Positions 16,933-25,252 of a stretch of DNA of 64,000 nucleotides are shown here, piece by piece. The stretch's first letter is position 1. Every line of letters begins with the position of its first letter. The notes under the pieces are model-generated. The model worked only from the letters and a program-made list of their open reading frames with translations, made no database searches and was not told the origin of the DNA. A program made the position numbers and the translations under genes. The stretch spans positions 62,001-126,000 of the forward strand of contig CAWJYU010000014.1 of the NCBI GenBank assembly GCA_963847235.1. Direction: 5' to 3'. This DNA comes from JACDAN01 sp963847235. Its GTDB lineage: Bacteria; Actinomycetota; Thermoleophilia; Gaiellales; Gaiellaceae.

Positions 16933-18155
16933 TGAACCTCGGGCGGCTGAGCTTCGGCCTTTCCCGCCAGGTGTGGATCGTCCAGATCGGGATCTTCCTG
17001 AACATGTTCGGCTACGGCGCCGTCCTCCCGTTCGAGGTCATCTACCTCCACGACGGGAGGGGGTTCGGTCTCGGTGCAGCGGGTCTCGTCGTCGGCCTCG
17101 TGACAGGCGTCGCCGTGCTCACCTCTCCCGTCTCGGGCGCCGTGATCGACCGGATCGGAGCGCGAGCGACCGCCGCCGGAGCGGGCCTGGCACTCGCCGC
17201 CGGCTACGCCGGCCTGGCGTTCGCAGAGTCACTAGAGGTCGCCTTGGCGGCGGCCGCTCTCGCGGGGGTCGGCAACGGGGCGCTCTCGCCGAGCCAGTCC
17301 GCGCTCATGACAGCGCTGACGCCACGTGAGCTTCGCCACCGCGCCAGCGCGGTGTCACGGGTCGCCGTCAACATCGGGATCGGTCTGGGCGGGGCGATCG
17401 GCGGTCTCGTCGCCGGCTTCGGGCTCAGGGGGTTCATCGCGCTGTTCCTGGCCAACGCGGTGACCTATGTCCTCTACGTCGCGATCCTGGTCGCGACGGT
17501 GCGGGAAGACGCGCCGGTCGCGAGGGTGACCGGCGGCTATCGCCGACTGCTTCGCGATCGAGCGTTCCTCCACTTCGCGCTGACCAACGTTGCCCTCATC
17601 GCGGTCGGATGGGGCGTGCTGGCCTGGATCGTGCCGCCGTACGCCGAGGATCTGGGGATCGCACCAGGCCTGATCGGGTTGCTGTTCCTGGCCAATGCGG
17701 CCACGGTCGTCATCGCTCAGGTGCCGGTCGTCAAGCGTGCCGAGGGTCGCAGTCGAGTCGGTGTGCTTGCTCTCGGCGCGGCCGCGTGGGTCGGCGCCTG
17801 TCTCCTCGCGGTGCTGGCACAGGACGCCGCGCCCACCGCCGCGTACGGCTGCCTCCTAGCCGCGGCTGTCGCGTTCGGCCTCGGCGAGTGCCTGCACGCA
17901 ACCGTGTTGCTTCCCCTCGTCGCCGACCTCGCTCCGCCGGAGCTGCGTGGGCGGTACATGGCCGCGATCGGCCTGTCGTGGTGGCTCGGGCTGGCGCTTG
18001 CCCCGACCCTCGGCGGGCAGCTCCTGGCCGTCTCGCCCTCGCTGTCGCTTCTGGCGGCGGCCGCCCTCAGCATCGCGGCGATCGTCTCGCTGCTGGCCCT
18101 GGACGCCCGGCTTCCGCTCTGGGCTCGGGCGATCCCGCGACCGGAGATCAGGTGA
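16932..18155 (+). CDS. MFS transporter
   Basis: 407 residues with 12 predicted helices. Seen are the MFS loop 2-3 motif in a degenerate form (GAVIDRIGARAT), a second-half counterpart (KRAEGRSRVGV), and GLSWWLGLALAPTLGGQLL in the last quarter, as in small drug or metabolite exporters. GTG 16932 overlaps the stop of the MocR-like regulator, so the pair is one transcript. Its substrate is unknown; MocR partners often carry amino-compound or vitamin exporters. The stop overlaps the convergent nuoN end by 8 nt. Confidence 0.88.
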   Translation: MNLGRLSFGLSRQVWIVQIGIFLNMFGYGAVLPFEVIYLHDGRGFGLGAAGLVVGLVTGVAVLTSPVSGAVIDRIGARATAAGAGLALAAGYAGLAFAESLEVALAAAALAGVGNGALSPSQSALMTALTPRELRHRASAVSRVAVNIGIGLGGAIGGLVAGFGLRGFIALFLANAVTYVLYVAILVATVREDAPVARVTGGYRRLLRDRAFLHFALTNVALIAVGWGVLAWIVPPYAEDLGIAPGLIGLLFLANAATVVIAQVPVVKRAEGRSRVGVLALGAAAWVGACLLAVLAQDAAPTAAYGCLLAAAVAFGLGECLHATVLLPLVADLAPPELRGRYMAAIGLSWWLGLALAPTLGGQLLAVSPSLSLLAAAALSIAAIVSLLALDARLPLWARAIPRPEIR

Positions 18156-19629
18156 CGAACGGGAGCTGAGCCGCGGCCTTCTCGGCGAAGTCGATCAGGG
18201 GCTCCACGGCGAAGAAGGACACGACCGTGACGGCCATGCAGGCCACGACCGAGGCCGAGAGCAGCGCCTCCCTCGGCGGCGAGCCTCCGGCCGGTGCGAG
18301 CTGAAGCTCGGCCGGCATCCGCATGTACATCGCGCGGATGACCGCAAGGTAGTAGTAGAGCGAGATCGCGGTCGCGATCACCCCGGCGACGACGAGCCAC
18401 CAGAGGCCGCTGTCGTACGCCGCGGCGAAGACGTAGAACTTCCCGACGAAACCGCCCGTCAGCGGCAGCCCCGCGAAGGCGAGCATGAAGACCCACATGG
18501 AGACGCCCAGCGTCGGCCGCTCCCAGCCCATGCCGCCGATGTTGTCGATCGTGACCGTCTGCCCCAGCTCCCGTTCCCTGGCGGCGATCACGGCGAAGGC
18601 TCCGAGGGACGCGGCCGAGTACGGGATCAGGTAGTAGAGGAGCGCCCGGCCGCCGAGCTCGCTGTTCGCGGCGACCGCGATCAGCATGAAGCCGGCGTGC
18701 GAGACGGACGAGTACGCCAGCATCCGCTTCAGATTCCGCTGGACGAGGGCGGCGATATTCCCCCACGCGAGCGAGACGCACGCGATCACGGCGACCGCGA
18801 TCGTCCAGAGGTCCTCCTCGGCCGGAAACGCGGTCACGAGGAGCCGCATGGCCAGAACGAGCGCGACGGCCTTCGTCGCCGCCGACATGAACGCGGTCAC
18901 CGGTGTCGGAGCGCCGTCGTAGACGTCGGGCGTCCACATGTGGAACGGCGCGGCCGACGCCTTGAAGCCCAACCCGGCGATAACGAGCGCGAGCCCGGCG
19001 AGCACGAGGCCGTCGTTCACGAGCCCCTGCTCGTCGATGGCCGTGGCGATCGCTCCGAACTCCAGCTCGCCAGTCGCGCCGTAGACGAGCGCCGACCCGA
19101 AGAGCAGCACTGCCGACCCGAAGCTCCCGACGATCAGGTACTTCAGTCCCGCCTCGAGCGAGCCGACACGGTCGATCTCGATCGCGCAGAGGATGTAGAG
19201 GCAGATCGAGAACCACTCGAGGCCGAGGAAGAGCGTCATCAGGTTCGTCGCCTGCACGAGGAACGCCATGCCGCCGCCGCAGGCCGCGAGCAGCGCGAAG
19301 TACTCGCCGACGTGCTCGCGGCGCGTGCGCTGTCCGTAGGAGATGCCCACGGCGAGGAGGCCGGCACCTGCCACGATCAGCTGTGCAAACGCGCCGAACC
19401 GGTCGCGCAGGATTGCATCGGCGACCTCGTAGGTCGCCTCTGGGCTCTTCCAGTAGAGGAGGCCCGCCGCGACACCGGCGCCCACGAAGCCGAGCGCGCA
19501 CACCACGGCGCTGAACACACGCACCGCGCCGCGCGGAATGACCACGGCGCCCAGCAACGCCAGTCCGGCGGCGGCGAGCAACGCAAGGGACGGCGAGAGC
19601 GCGAACCAGTCGACGACCGGCGTGTCCAT
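18148..19629 (-). CDS. nuoN: NADH-quinone oxidoreductase subunit N
   Basis: 493 residues with ~14 helices, the antiporter-like subunit of complex I. Conserved proton-path features include LGLEWFSICLYIL (Glu in TM5 context), GLGFKASAAPFHMWTPDVYDGAP (Lys in TM7), and NLKRMLAYSSVSHAGF (Lys/His near TM10-11). It is the last gene of the nuo operon; its ATG overlaps the nuoM TGA (ATGA). It converges on the MFS gene with an 8-nt overlap and no terminator hairpin is evident. Confidence 0.95.
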   Translation of the reverse strand: MDTPVVDWFALSPSLALLAAAGLALLGAVVIPRGAVRVFSAVVCALGFVGAGVAAGLLYWKSPEATYEVADAILRDRFGAFAQLIVAGAGLLAVGISYGQRTRREHVGEYFALLAACGGGMAFLVQATNLMTLFLGLEWFSICLYILCAIEIDRVGSLEAGLKYLIVGSFGSAVLLFGSALVYGATGELEFGAIATAIDEQGLVNDGLVLAGLALVIAGLGFKASAAPFHMWTPDVYDGAPTPVTAFMSAATKAVALVLAMRLLVTAFPAEEDLWTIAVAVIACVSLAWGNIAALVQRNLKRMLAYSSVSHAGFMLIAVAANSELGGRALLYYLIPYSAASLGAFAVIAARERELGQTVTIDNIGGMGWERPTLGVSMWVFMLAFAGLPLTGGFVGKFYVFAAAYDSGLWWLVVAGVIATAISLYYYLAVIRAMYMRMPAELQLAPAGGSPPREALLSASVVACMAVTVVSFFAVEPLIDFAEKAAAQLPFVT

Positions 19630-21038
19630 CAGAACCCGAGTCGCTCCGTGATCGCGGCCGGCCAGGCCGAGAGGACGAGGAGGCAGCCGACGAGCGGGAC
19701 GATGACCGCGAGCTCCGCCGGGCGGAGGTCGAGCGCCTCCTCGGGGACGCTCGGTCCGACGTCCTGGTGGAGGACCCCCGAGATCAGCCGCAGCATGTAC
19801 ATCGCCGCGAGGACGATTGCGAAGGCGCCTGCTGCGGCCCAGCCCCAGCCGTCGTCGAAGATCCCGGCCAGGATCAGGAACTCGCCCGCGAACGCACCCG
19901 AGCCGGGCACTGCGAGGGCGATGATCCCGGTCGCCATGAGGAGGGTCGCCAGGGCAGGACGGCCGCGCGCCATCCCGCCGAGCCGCGCCAGTTCACCCGT
20001 GGCCGTCCTCCGCTCCACGGCCCCGGCGAGCAGGAACAGCGCGGCGGAGACGAGCCCGTGGTTGACCATGTGCAGGACTGCCCCGCTCGAGCCGAGATCG
20101 TCGAGCGCGAAGATCCCGATCGTGATCAGGCTCATCTGCGCGAGGCTCGAATACGCGATCACGCCGCGGACGTCCGGCGCCCGGAAGGCGAGGAACGAGC
20201 CGTAGATCAGCCCCGCTGTCGCCAGTCCGAGGACGAGCGGCTGGAGGTCGTCCGCAGGCCCGGGGAAGAGCGGGACCGCGATCGCGAGGAAGCCGAAGCC
20301 GGCCGCCTTCGAGACGACGCCGGAGAGCACCGCCGCCACCTCCGGCGACGACTCGCGGTAGGCGTCCGGCAGCCAGCCGTGGAGCGGGAAGAGCGGCGCC
20401 TTGACCGCGAAGGCGATCACGAAGCCGAGGAAGATCCAGTGGTTGTCGCTCGTGCCGCCCTCGGCGATGTCGAACGACCCGCGTTCGAGGCCGTACGCGA
20501 CGATCGCAGCGAGCATCAGCAGCGATCCGGCCATCGTGTAGATGACGAACTTGATCGTCGCGCCGAGCCGGCCGGGCCCGCCCCACACGCCGACGAGCAC
20601 GTAGAGCGGGATCAGCATCGCCTCGAAGAAGACGTAGAAGACGAGCAGGTCCTGCGACGAGAACACGCCGACGATCGCTCCGGTGAGGAAGAGCATGAGC
20701 CCGAAGTAGGCGTGCGGCTTCTCGCGCCCGGTCCAGTACGCATAGGCGATCGCGGCCGCCATGACGACGACAGCCATCCCCACCAGCCAGAGCGACCAGC
20801 CGTAGAGCCCGACGTGGTACGAGACGCCGAGGTCGCCGAACCACTCCTCCTGCTGCTCGAGCTCCAGGCCGCCGTCGAAGTCGAACCGCGTCACCGCGTT
20901 GATCCAGATCCCGACCTCCACGAGCGCGGCGAGCAGCGCGAGCGACCCGGCCGCCTGGTTCGTCCACGGAAACAGCCAGACGACGAGCGCGGCCGCGACC
21001 GGGAAGGCGATCAGCGTCGTGGTCAGCCACTCGTTCAT
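19629..21038 (-). CDS. nuoM: NADH-quinone oxidoreductase subunit M (in one frame with nuoL)
   Basis: 469 residues from ATG 21038. It has antiporter-like subunit features: FYVFFEAMLIPLYVLVG (conserved Glu), FAVKAPLFPLHGWLPDAYRE (Lys), and FRAPDVRGVIAYSSLAQMS. No stop codon separates the end of nuoL from this ATG: the upstream codons read GTG CGG CGG ATG AAC, so as given the product is a NuoL-NuoM fusion. Removing one G from the CGGCGG run would create CGA TGA and a normal ATGA overlap, so a +1 sequence error is a simple alternative. Confidence 0.93.
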   Translation of the reverse strand: MNEWLTTTLIAFPVAAALVVWLFPWTNQAAGSLALLAALVEVGIWINAVTRFDFDGGLELEQQEEWFGDLGVSYHVGLYGWSLWLVGMAVVVMAAAIAYAYWTGREKPHAYFGLMLFLTGAIVGVFSSQDLLVFYVFFEAMLIPLYVLVGVWGGPGRLGATIKFVIYTMAGSLLMLAAIVAYGLERGSFDIAEGGTSDNHWIFLGFVIAFAVKAPLFPLHGWLPDAYRESSPEVAAVLSGVVSKAAGFGFLAIAVPLFPGPADDLQPLVLGLATAGLIYGSFLAFRAPDVRGVIAYSSLAQMSLITIGIFALDDLGSSGAVLHMVNHGLVSAALFLLAGAVERRTATGELARLGGMARGRPALATLLMATGIIALAVPGSGAFAGEFLILAGIFDDGWGWAAAGAFAIVLAAMYMLRLISGVLHQDVGPSVPEEALDLRPAELAVIVPLVGCLLVLSAWPAAITERLGF

Positions 21039-22931
21039 CCGCCGCACCGCCAGGAAGACGAGCGCGAGGACGGCTGCGCCGGCGCCGAGCGCGAGGACGT
21101 AGGTGCGGGTGAGGCCGGTCTGGACCTCACCCGTTCGGCCGGAGAGGAAGCGCGCGCCGAAGGTCAGCCCCTGGATCGACCCGGCGATCAGCGGCCGCTC
21201 GATCCAGCGGTAGAACGCCTGCGCGATCCAGACGGCCGGGCGGTAGAAGGCCAGGTCGTAGGCCTCGTCCCAGTAGAACTTCCGCTCGAGCACGCGCTGG
21301 AGCGCCGGGTAGTCCGGCACTCGGATCTTGCCGGCGACGTACACCGCCCAGGCCAGATAGATGCCGGCCACGGCGAGGGCGACCGCGATCACGCTCGTGA
21401 GGAGATCCTGGAGCCCGCTCGGCTCGACGTGCGTCTCGGCGACCGGCTCGATGAAGACCGTGATCGTCTCCCACAGCCCGGCGACCTGGAACCAGCCGCC
21501 GACGACGGAGAGCAAGGCCAGGACGCCGACCGTCCACGCCATCCAGAGGTTCGGCTCGTTCCACTTCGGCCTGTGGAAGTGCTCGCGGGCGTACGGCGAG
21601 GGCTCGCCCCAGAAGACGAGGAAGATCATCCGGAACGTGTAGAGCGCCGTCAGGAAGGCGCCGACCATGCCGACCGCCCAGAGGATCTGGCCGTAGAGCC
21701 CTGCATCGAGCGCCGAGGCGAGGATCGCATCCTTGGAGAAAAAGCCGGAGAGCGGCGGGATCCCCGCCAGCGCCAGCGCGCCGATCAGCGTGACGGCGTA
21801 CGTCTTCGGAAGCCGCTTCCGCAGGCCACCCATCCGCCGCATGTCCTGCTCGGCCACGAGCGCGTGGATCACGATGCCGGCGGCGAGAAAGAGCAGCGCC
21901 TTGAAGAAGGCGTGCGTCATCAGGTGGAACATCGCTGGGCCGTACGCGGTGATCCCGGCCGCGAGGAACATGTAGCCGATCTGCGACATCGTCGAGTAGG
22001 CGATGACGCGCTTGATGTCCGTCTGGACGAGCGCGATCAGACCGGCCATGAGCAGCGTCACGGCGCCGATGCCTGCGGCGAGATCCTGGATCGACCCCGC
22101 CTCCTCGAAGATGGGGTTGAGCCGGACGAGCATGTAGACGCCGGCCACGACCATCGTCGCTGCGTGGATGAGCGCGCTGACCGGCGTCGGGCCCTCCATC
22201 GCGTCCGGGAGCCAGGTGTGGAGCGGCACCTGGGCCGACTTCGCGACGGCGCCGCCGAGCAGCCCCAGGGCGATCAGCGTCATCGCCCAGTCGCCGCCGA
22301 TCGTGCCGACGCGCTCGAAGACGGCCCCGTACTCGAGCGTGCCCACCCGCTGGATCAGCAGGAAGAGCGACAGCGCCATCGTCGCGTCGCCGAACGCGTT
22401 CATGATGAACGCCTTCTTGGCCGCGGCGATCGCGGCAGGGCGGTGCTGGTCGTACCCGATCAGGAAGTACGAGCAGAGCCCGACGAGACCCCAGCCGGCG
22501 AGCAGGAGCAGGAGGTCGCCCGCCTGGACGAGCAGCAGCATCGAGAAGACGAAGAGCGACATGTACGCGAAGAAGCGGCGCTCCTCGTCCGAACGGTTCA
22601 TGTACCCGATCGAGTAGGCGACGATCAGGAACCCGACCCCGGAGACGATCAGCATCATCAGCGCCGAGACGGGGTCGAGGAGGATGGTCAGGCCGACCTC
22701 GAAGTCCCCCGCCGTCAGCCACGTCCAGAGCGTGGACGTGTGCGAGCGCTCCTCCGGCGGATCCTCGAGGAGCCAGGCGAACGCCGTGAGGGCGGCGACG
22801 AACGAGACGAGGACGGAGAGCGTCGCGATGTAGCCGGCGACCTTCCGCGGAATTCGCGTCCCGAGCAGCGTGATCAGCACCGCGGACGCGAGCGGCGAGA
22901 GCAGGCAGATCCAGGCGGCGTTCAGGTTCAG
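21039..22931 (-). CDS. nuoL: NADH-quinone oxidoreductase subunit L (start codon non-canonical, no stop before nuoM)
   Basis: About 630 residues, normal for NuoL. It shows FFAYMSLFVFSMLLLVQAGDL, GLLGGAVAKSAQVPLHTWLPDAMEGPTP (split below family length limits: Lys before PLHTWLPDAMEGPTPV), LIHAATMVVAGVYML, and the HL-helix region near the C-terminus. The first ATG/GTG/TTG in frame is GTG 22880, but this would remove half of TM1. The preceding codons (NAAWICLLSPLASAV) look native, so initiation at CTG 22931 or 22925, just overlapping the nuoK stop, is likely. It is open into nuoM. Confidence 0.92.
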
Positions 22932-23236
22932 CCCCGCAGCGTCGTGAGCTTGTCGACGTCGAGCTCCACGTTGCTCCGGTGGAGGGCGACGATGAGCCCG
23001 AGTCCGACGACCACCTCGGAGGCGGCAACGGCCATCACGGCGAGCGCGAAGACCTGCCCGTCCGTCTGCCCCAGGTGCCGCGCGAAGCCGATCAGTGCGA
23101 GGTTCGCCGAGTTGAGCATGATCTCGAGCGAGAGCAGGACGATCAGCGGGCTCCGCCGCAGCAGCACGCCCATCGCGCCGATCGTGAAGAGGAACGCCGA
23201 GAGGACGATGTACCAGGTGACATCGGGGCCCATCAC
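22928..23236 (-). CDS. nuoK: NADH-quinone oxidoreductase subunit K
   Basis: 102 residues with three helices. TM2 and TM3 carry the conserved Glu residues (VLLSLEIMLNSANL and ASEVVVGLGLIVALHR) of the proton path in complex I. The start overlaps the nuoJ stop by 4 nt. It is a standard-length family member with no anomalies. Confidence 0.95.
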   Translation of the reverse strand: MMGPDVTWYIVLSAFLFTIGAMGVLLRRSPLIVLLSLEIMLNSANLALIGFARHLGQTDGQVFALAVMAVAASEVVVGLGLIVALHRSNVELDVDKLTTLRG

Positions 23237-23766
23237 CGCGCGGCCGCCCTCTTCCGGGCCTCGCTGCCGAGGATCACGCCGCCGACAGCCGCGACCAGGA
23301 GGACGATCGACGTGATCTCGAAAGCCAGGAGATGGTCCGTGAGGAACACCTGCCCTACGTCGGCCGGCCCGCCGAAGGCGGCGTCGATGTCAGCCTCGTC
23401 GGAGAGTCGCCCGCCCGCGCTCAACCCGATCGCGACGACGACGTCGATGAGGATCACGCCGGCTGCGACGACGGCGGCGATCGCCATCCAGCTCGGCCCG
23501 CCGGCGAACGGCGCGTCGGCGTCGCGGCCGATGTAGGCGATCACGAACAGGAACATGACCATCACTGCGCCGGCGTAGACGAGCACCTGCGCTGCAGCAA
23601 GGAACTCGGCCGACAGGAGCAGGTACAGAACGGCGAGCGAGGCCAGGTTGCCGATCAGGGCGATCGCCGAGTAGAACGGGTTCGAGAACGAGATCACCGC
23701 CACCCCGGAGCCGAGGCAGCCGATGGCCGCGACGAACCAGACCAGCCAGACGAGTGCGTCGCCCAT
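23233..23766 (-). CDS. nuoJ: NADH-quinone oxidoreductase subunit J
   Basis: 177 residues with five helices. The TM3 region (EFLAAAQVLVYAGAVMVMFLFVIAY; conserved Tyr-Ala-Gly-Ala-Val) is characteristic of NuoJ and contains the pi-bulge segment. A somewhat long extracytoplasmic loop (SAGGRLSDEADIDAAFGG) precedes the last helix. ATG 23766 abuts the nuoI stop. Confidence 0.95.
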   Translation of the reverse strand: MGDALVWLVWFVAAIGCLGSGVAVISFSNPFYSAIALIGNLASLAVLYLLLSAEFLAAAQVLVYAGAVMVMFLFVIAYIGRDADAPFAGGPSWMAIAAVVAAGVILIDVVVAIGLSAGGRLSDEADIDAAFGGPADVGQVFLTDHLLAFEITSIVLLVAAVGGVILGSEARKRAAAR

Positions 23767-24263
23767 CAGGAGCTCGACTTGTAGGCGGGGATCGGCGTGT
23801 CGTAGAGGTCGCGGTCGGCGACCGGCACTCGCTTCACGGGCGGCGCGAGCAGCATGTCCTTCGTGTAGATCAGGTCGTCGCGCGAGTACTCCGAGATCTC
23901 GAACTCGGCCTCGAGGGTGATCGCATCGAACGGGCAGGCGAGCTCGCAGTAGCCGCAGAAGATGCAGCGGCTGAGGTTGATCTCATAGATGCGGGCGTAC
24001 CGCTCTCCCGGTGAGACGCGGTGGGTCGGGGTGTTCTCCTCGGCGACGACGCGAATGCAGTCCGCGGGACAGGCGGCCGCGCAGAGGGAGCAGCCGACGC
24101 ACTTCTCGAGCCCGTTCTCGTGCTTCCAGAGCCGGTGCCGGCCACGGAACCGTGGGTAGACCGGACGCTTGTACTCGGGGTATTGCTGGGTGATCGGCTT
24201 CTTGAAGATGTGCTTCAGGGTGACCCCGAAGCCCTTGAACGAGTCAAAAGGCTGGGGGCTCAA
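23766..24263 (-). CDS. nuoI: NADH-quinone oxidoreductase subunit I
   Basis: 165 residues. It has two CxxCxxCxxxCP 4Fe-4S motifs: CVGCSLCAAACPADCI and CIFCGYCELACPFDAI, which hold clusters N6a and N6b. It starts at TTG 24263, overlapping the nuoH TGA as TTGA; there is no in-frame ATG or GTG before the conserved FGVTLKHIFKKPIT segment that would fit better. The peripheral subunit sits between the Q module and NuoB. Confidence 0.94.
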   Translation of the reverse strand: MSPQPFDSFKGFGVTLKHIFKKPITQQYPEYKRPVYPRFRGRHRLWKHENGLEKCVGCSLCAAACPADCIRVVAEENTPTHRVSPGERYARIYEINLSRCIFCGYCELACPFDAITLEAEFEISEYSRDDLIYTKDMLLAPPVKRVPVADRDLYDTPIPAYKSSS

Positions 24264-25252
24264 AGCGCGACCACCAGCGCCGCCGTTACGAGCGCGTTGA
24301 TCGTCGCCACCGGCAGCAGCACCTTCCAGCCGAACGCCATCAGCTGGTCGTAGCGGAGCCGCGGCAGCGTCGTCCGGAGCCAGATGAAGATGAAGATGAC
24401 GATCAGCACCTTGATCAGGAACCAGACCGGGCCGAGCGCGTCCGAGTTCCACGGCCCGAGCCACCCGCCGAAGAACAGCGTCACGCAGAGGCCGGAGAGC
24501 ACGATCATGTTGATGTACTCGGCCATCTGGAAGAGGCCGAAGCGCATGCCGCTGTACTCCGTGTGGTACCCGGCGACGAGCTCCTGCTCGGCCTCCGGGA
24601 GATCGAACGGCGCGCGGTTCGTCTCGGCGACGCCGGCGACGAAGAACGTCAGCAGGCCGACGAACTGCGGGACGGCGTACCACCAGTCGTTCTCCTGCGC
24701 GTGGACGATGTCCACGAGGGACAAGGAGCCCGCCATGATGATGACGCCCAGGACCGACAAGGCCAGCGAGACCTCGTAGGAAACGAGCTGCGCGCAGGTC
24801 CGCATCGAGCCGAGCAGCGAGTACTTCGAGTCGGAGGCCCAGCCGCCGATGATGAACCCGTAGACACCCACCGAGCCGAGCGCGAAGAGCAGGATCAGCG
24901 CGATCGGCACGTCGAGGATCTGACCCTCGATGGTGTAGCCGGAGACCTCCCAGCCCGCGCCCCAGGGGATCACCGCGAACGCGGCCAGCGCCGTGAATGT
25001 CGAGATGACGGGTGCCCAGATGTAGAGGGCCCCGACCGCGCTAGCCGGGTAGAACGCCTCCTTGCGGATCAGCTTGACGAGGTCGGCGATCGGCTGCAGG
25101 AGCCCGAAAGGGCCGGCGCGGTTCGGGCCGTAGCGGAGCTGCATCCGGCCGATCACCTTGCGCTCGACCCAGGTCATGTAGGCGAAGACGCCCATGACCA
25201 GGTTGATGATCACGACGGCCTTGATGGCACTGATCCACCAGGGCTCGCTCAT
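24260..25252 (-). CDS. nuoH: NADH-quinone oxidoreductase subunit H
   Basis: 330 residues with eight helices. It has the signature motifs VERKVIGRMQLRYGPNRAGPFG near the N-terminus (split here only as a landmark: RYGPNRAGPFGLLQP) and ETNRAPFDLPEAEQELVAGY, whose Glu/Asp residues line the E-channel by the quinone site. It also has LRYDQLMAFGWKVLLP. ATG 25252 overlaps the nuoG TGA by 4 nt. Confidence 0.95.
   Translation of the reverse strand: MSEPWWISAIKAVVIINLVMGVFAYMTWVERKVIGRMQLRYGPNRAGPFGLLQPIADLVKLIRKEAFYPASAVGALYIWAPVISTFTALAAFAVIPWGAGWEVSGYTIEGQILDVPIALILLFALGSVGVYGFIIGGWASDSKYSLLGSMRTCAQLVSYEVSLALSVLGVIIMAGSLSLVDIVHAQENDWWYAVPQFVGLLTFFVAGVAETNRAPFDLPEAEQELVAGYHTEYSGMRFGLFQMAEYINMIVLSGLCVTLFFGGWLGPWNSDALGPVWFLIKVLIVIFIFIWLRTTLPRLRYDQLMAFGWKVLLPVATINALVTAALVVAL

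Noticed and set aside
23766..24683. Extended NuoI with a ~140-residue N-terminal addition
   Set aside because: The extension is an out-of-frame reading of nuoH; TTG 24263 overlapping the nuoH stop fits the family N-terminus.
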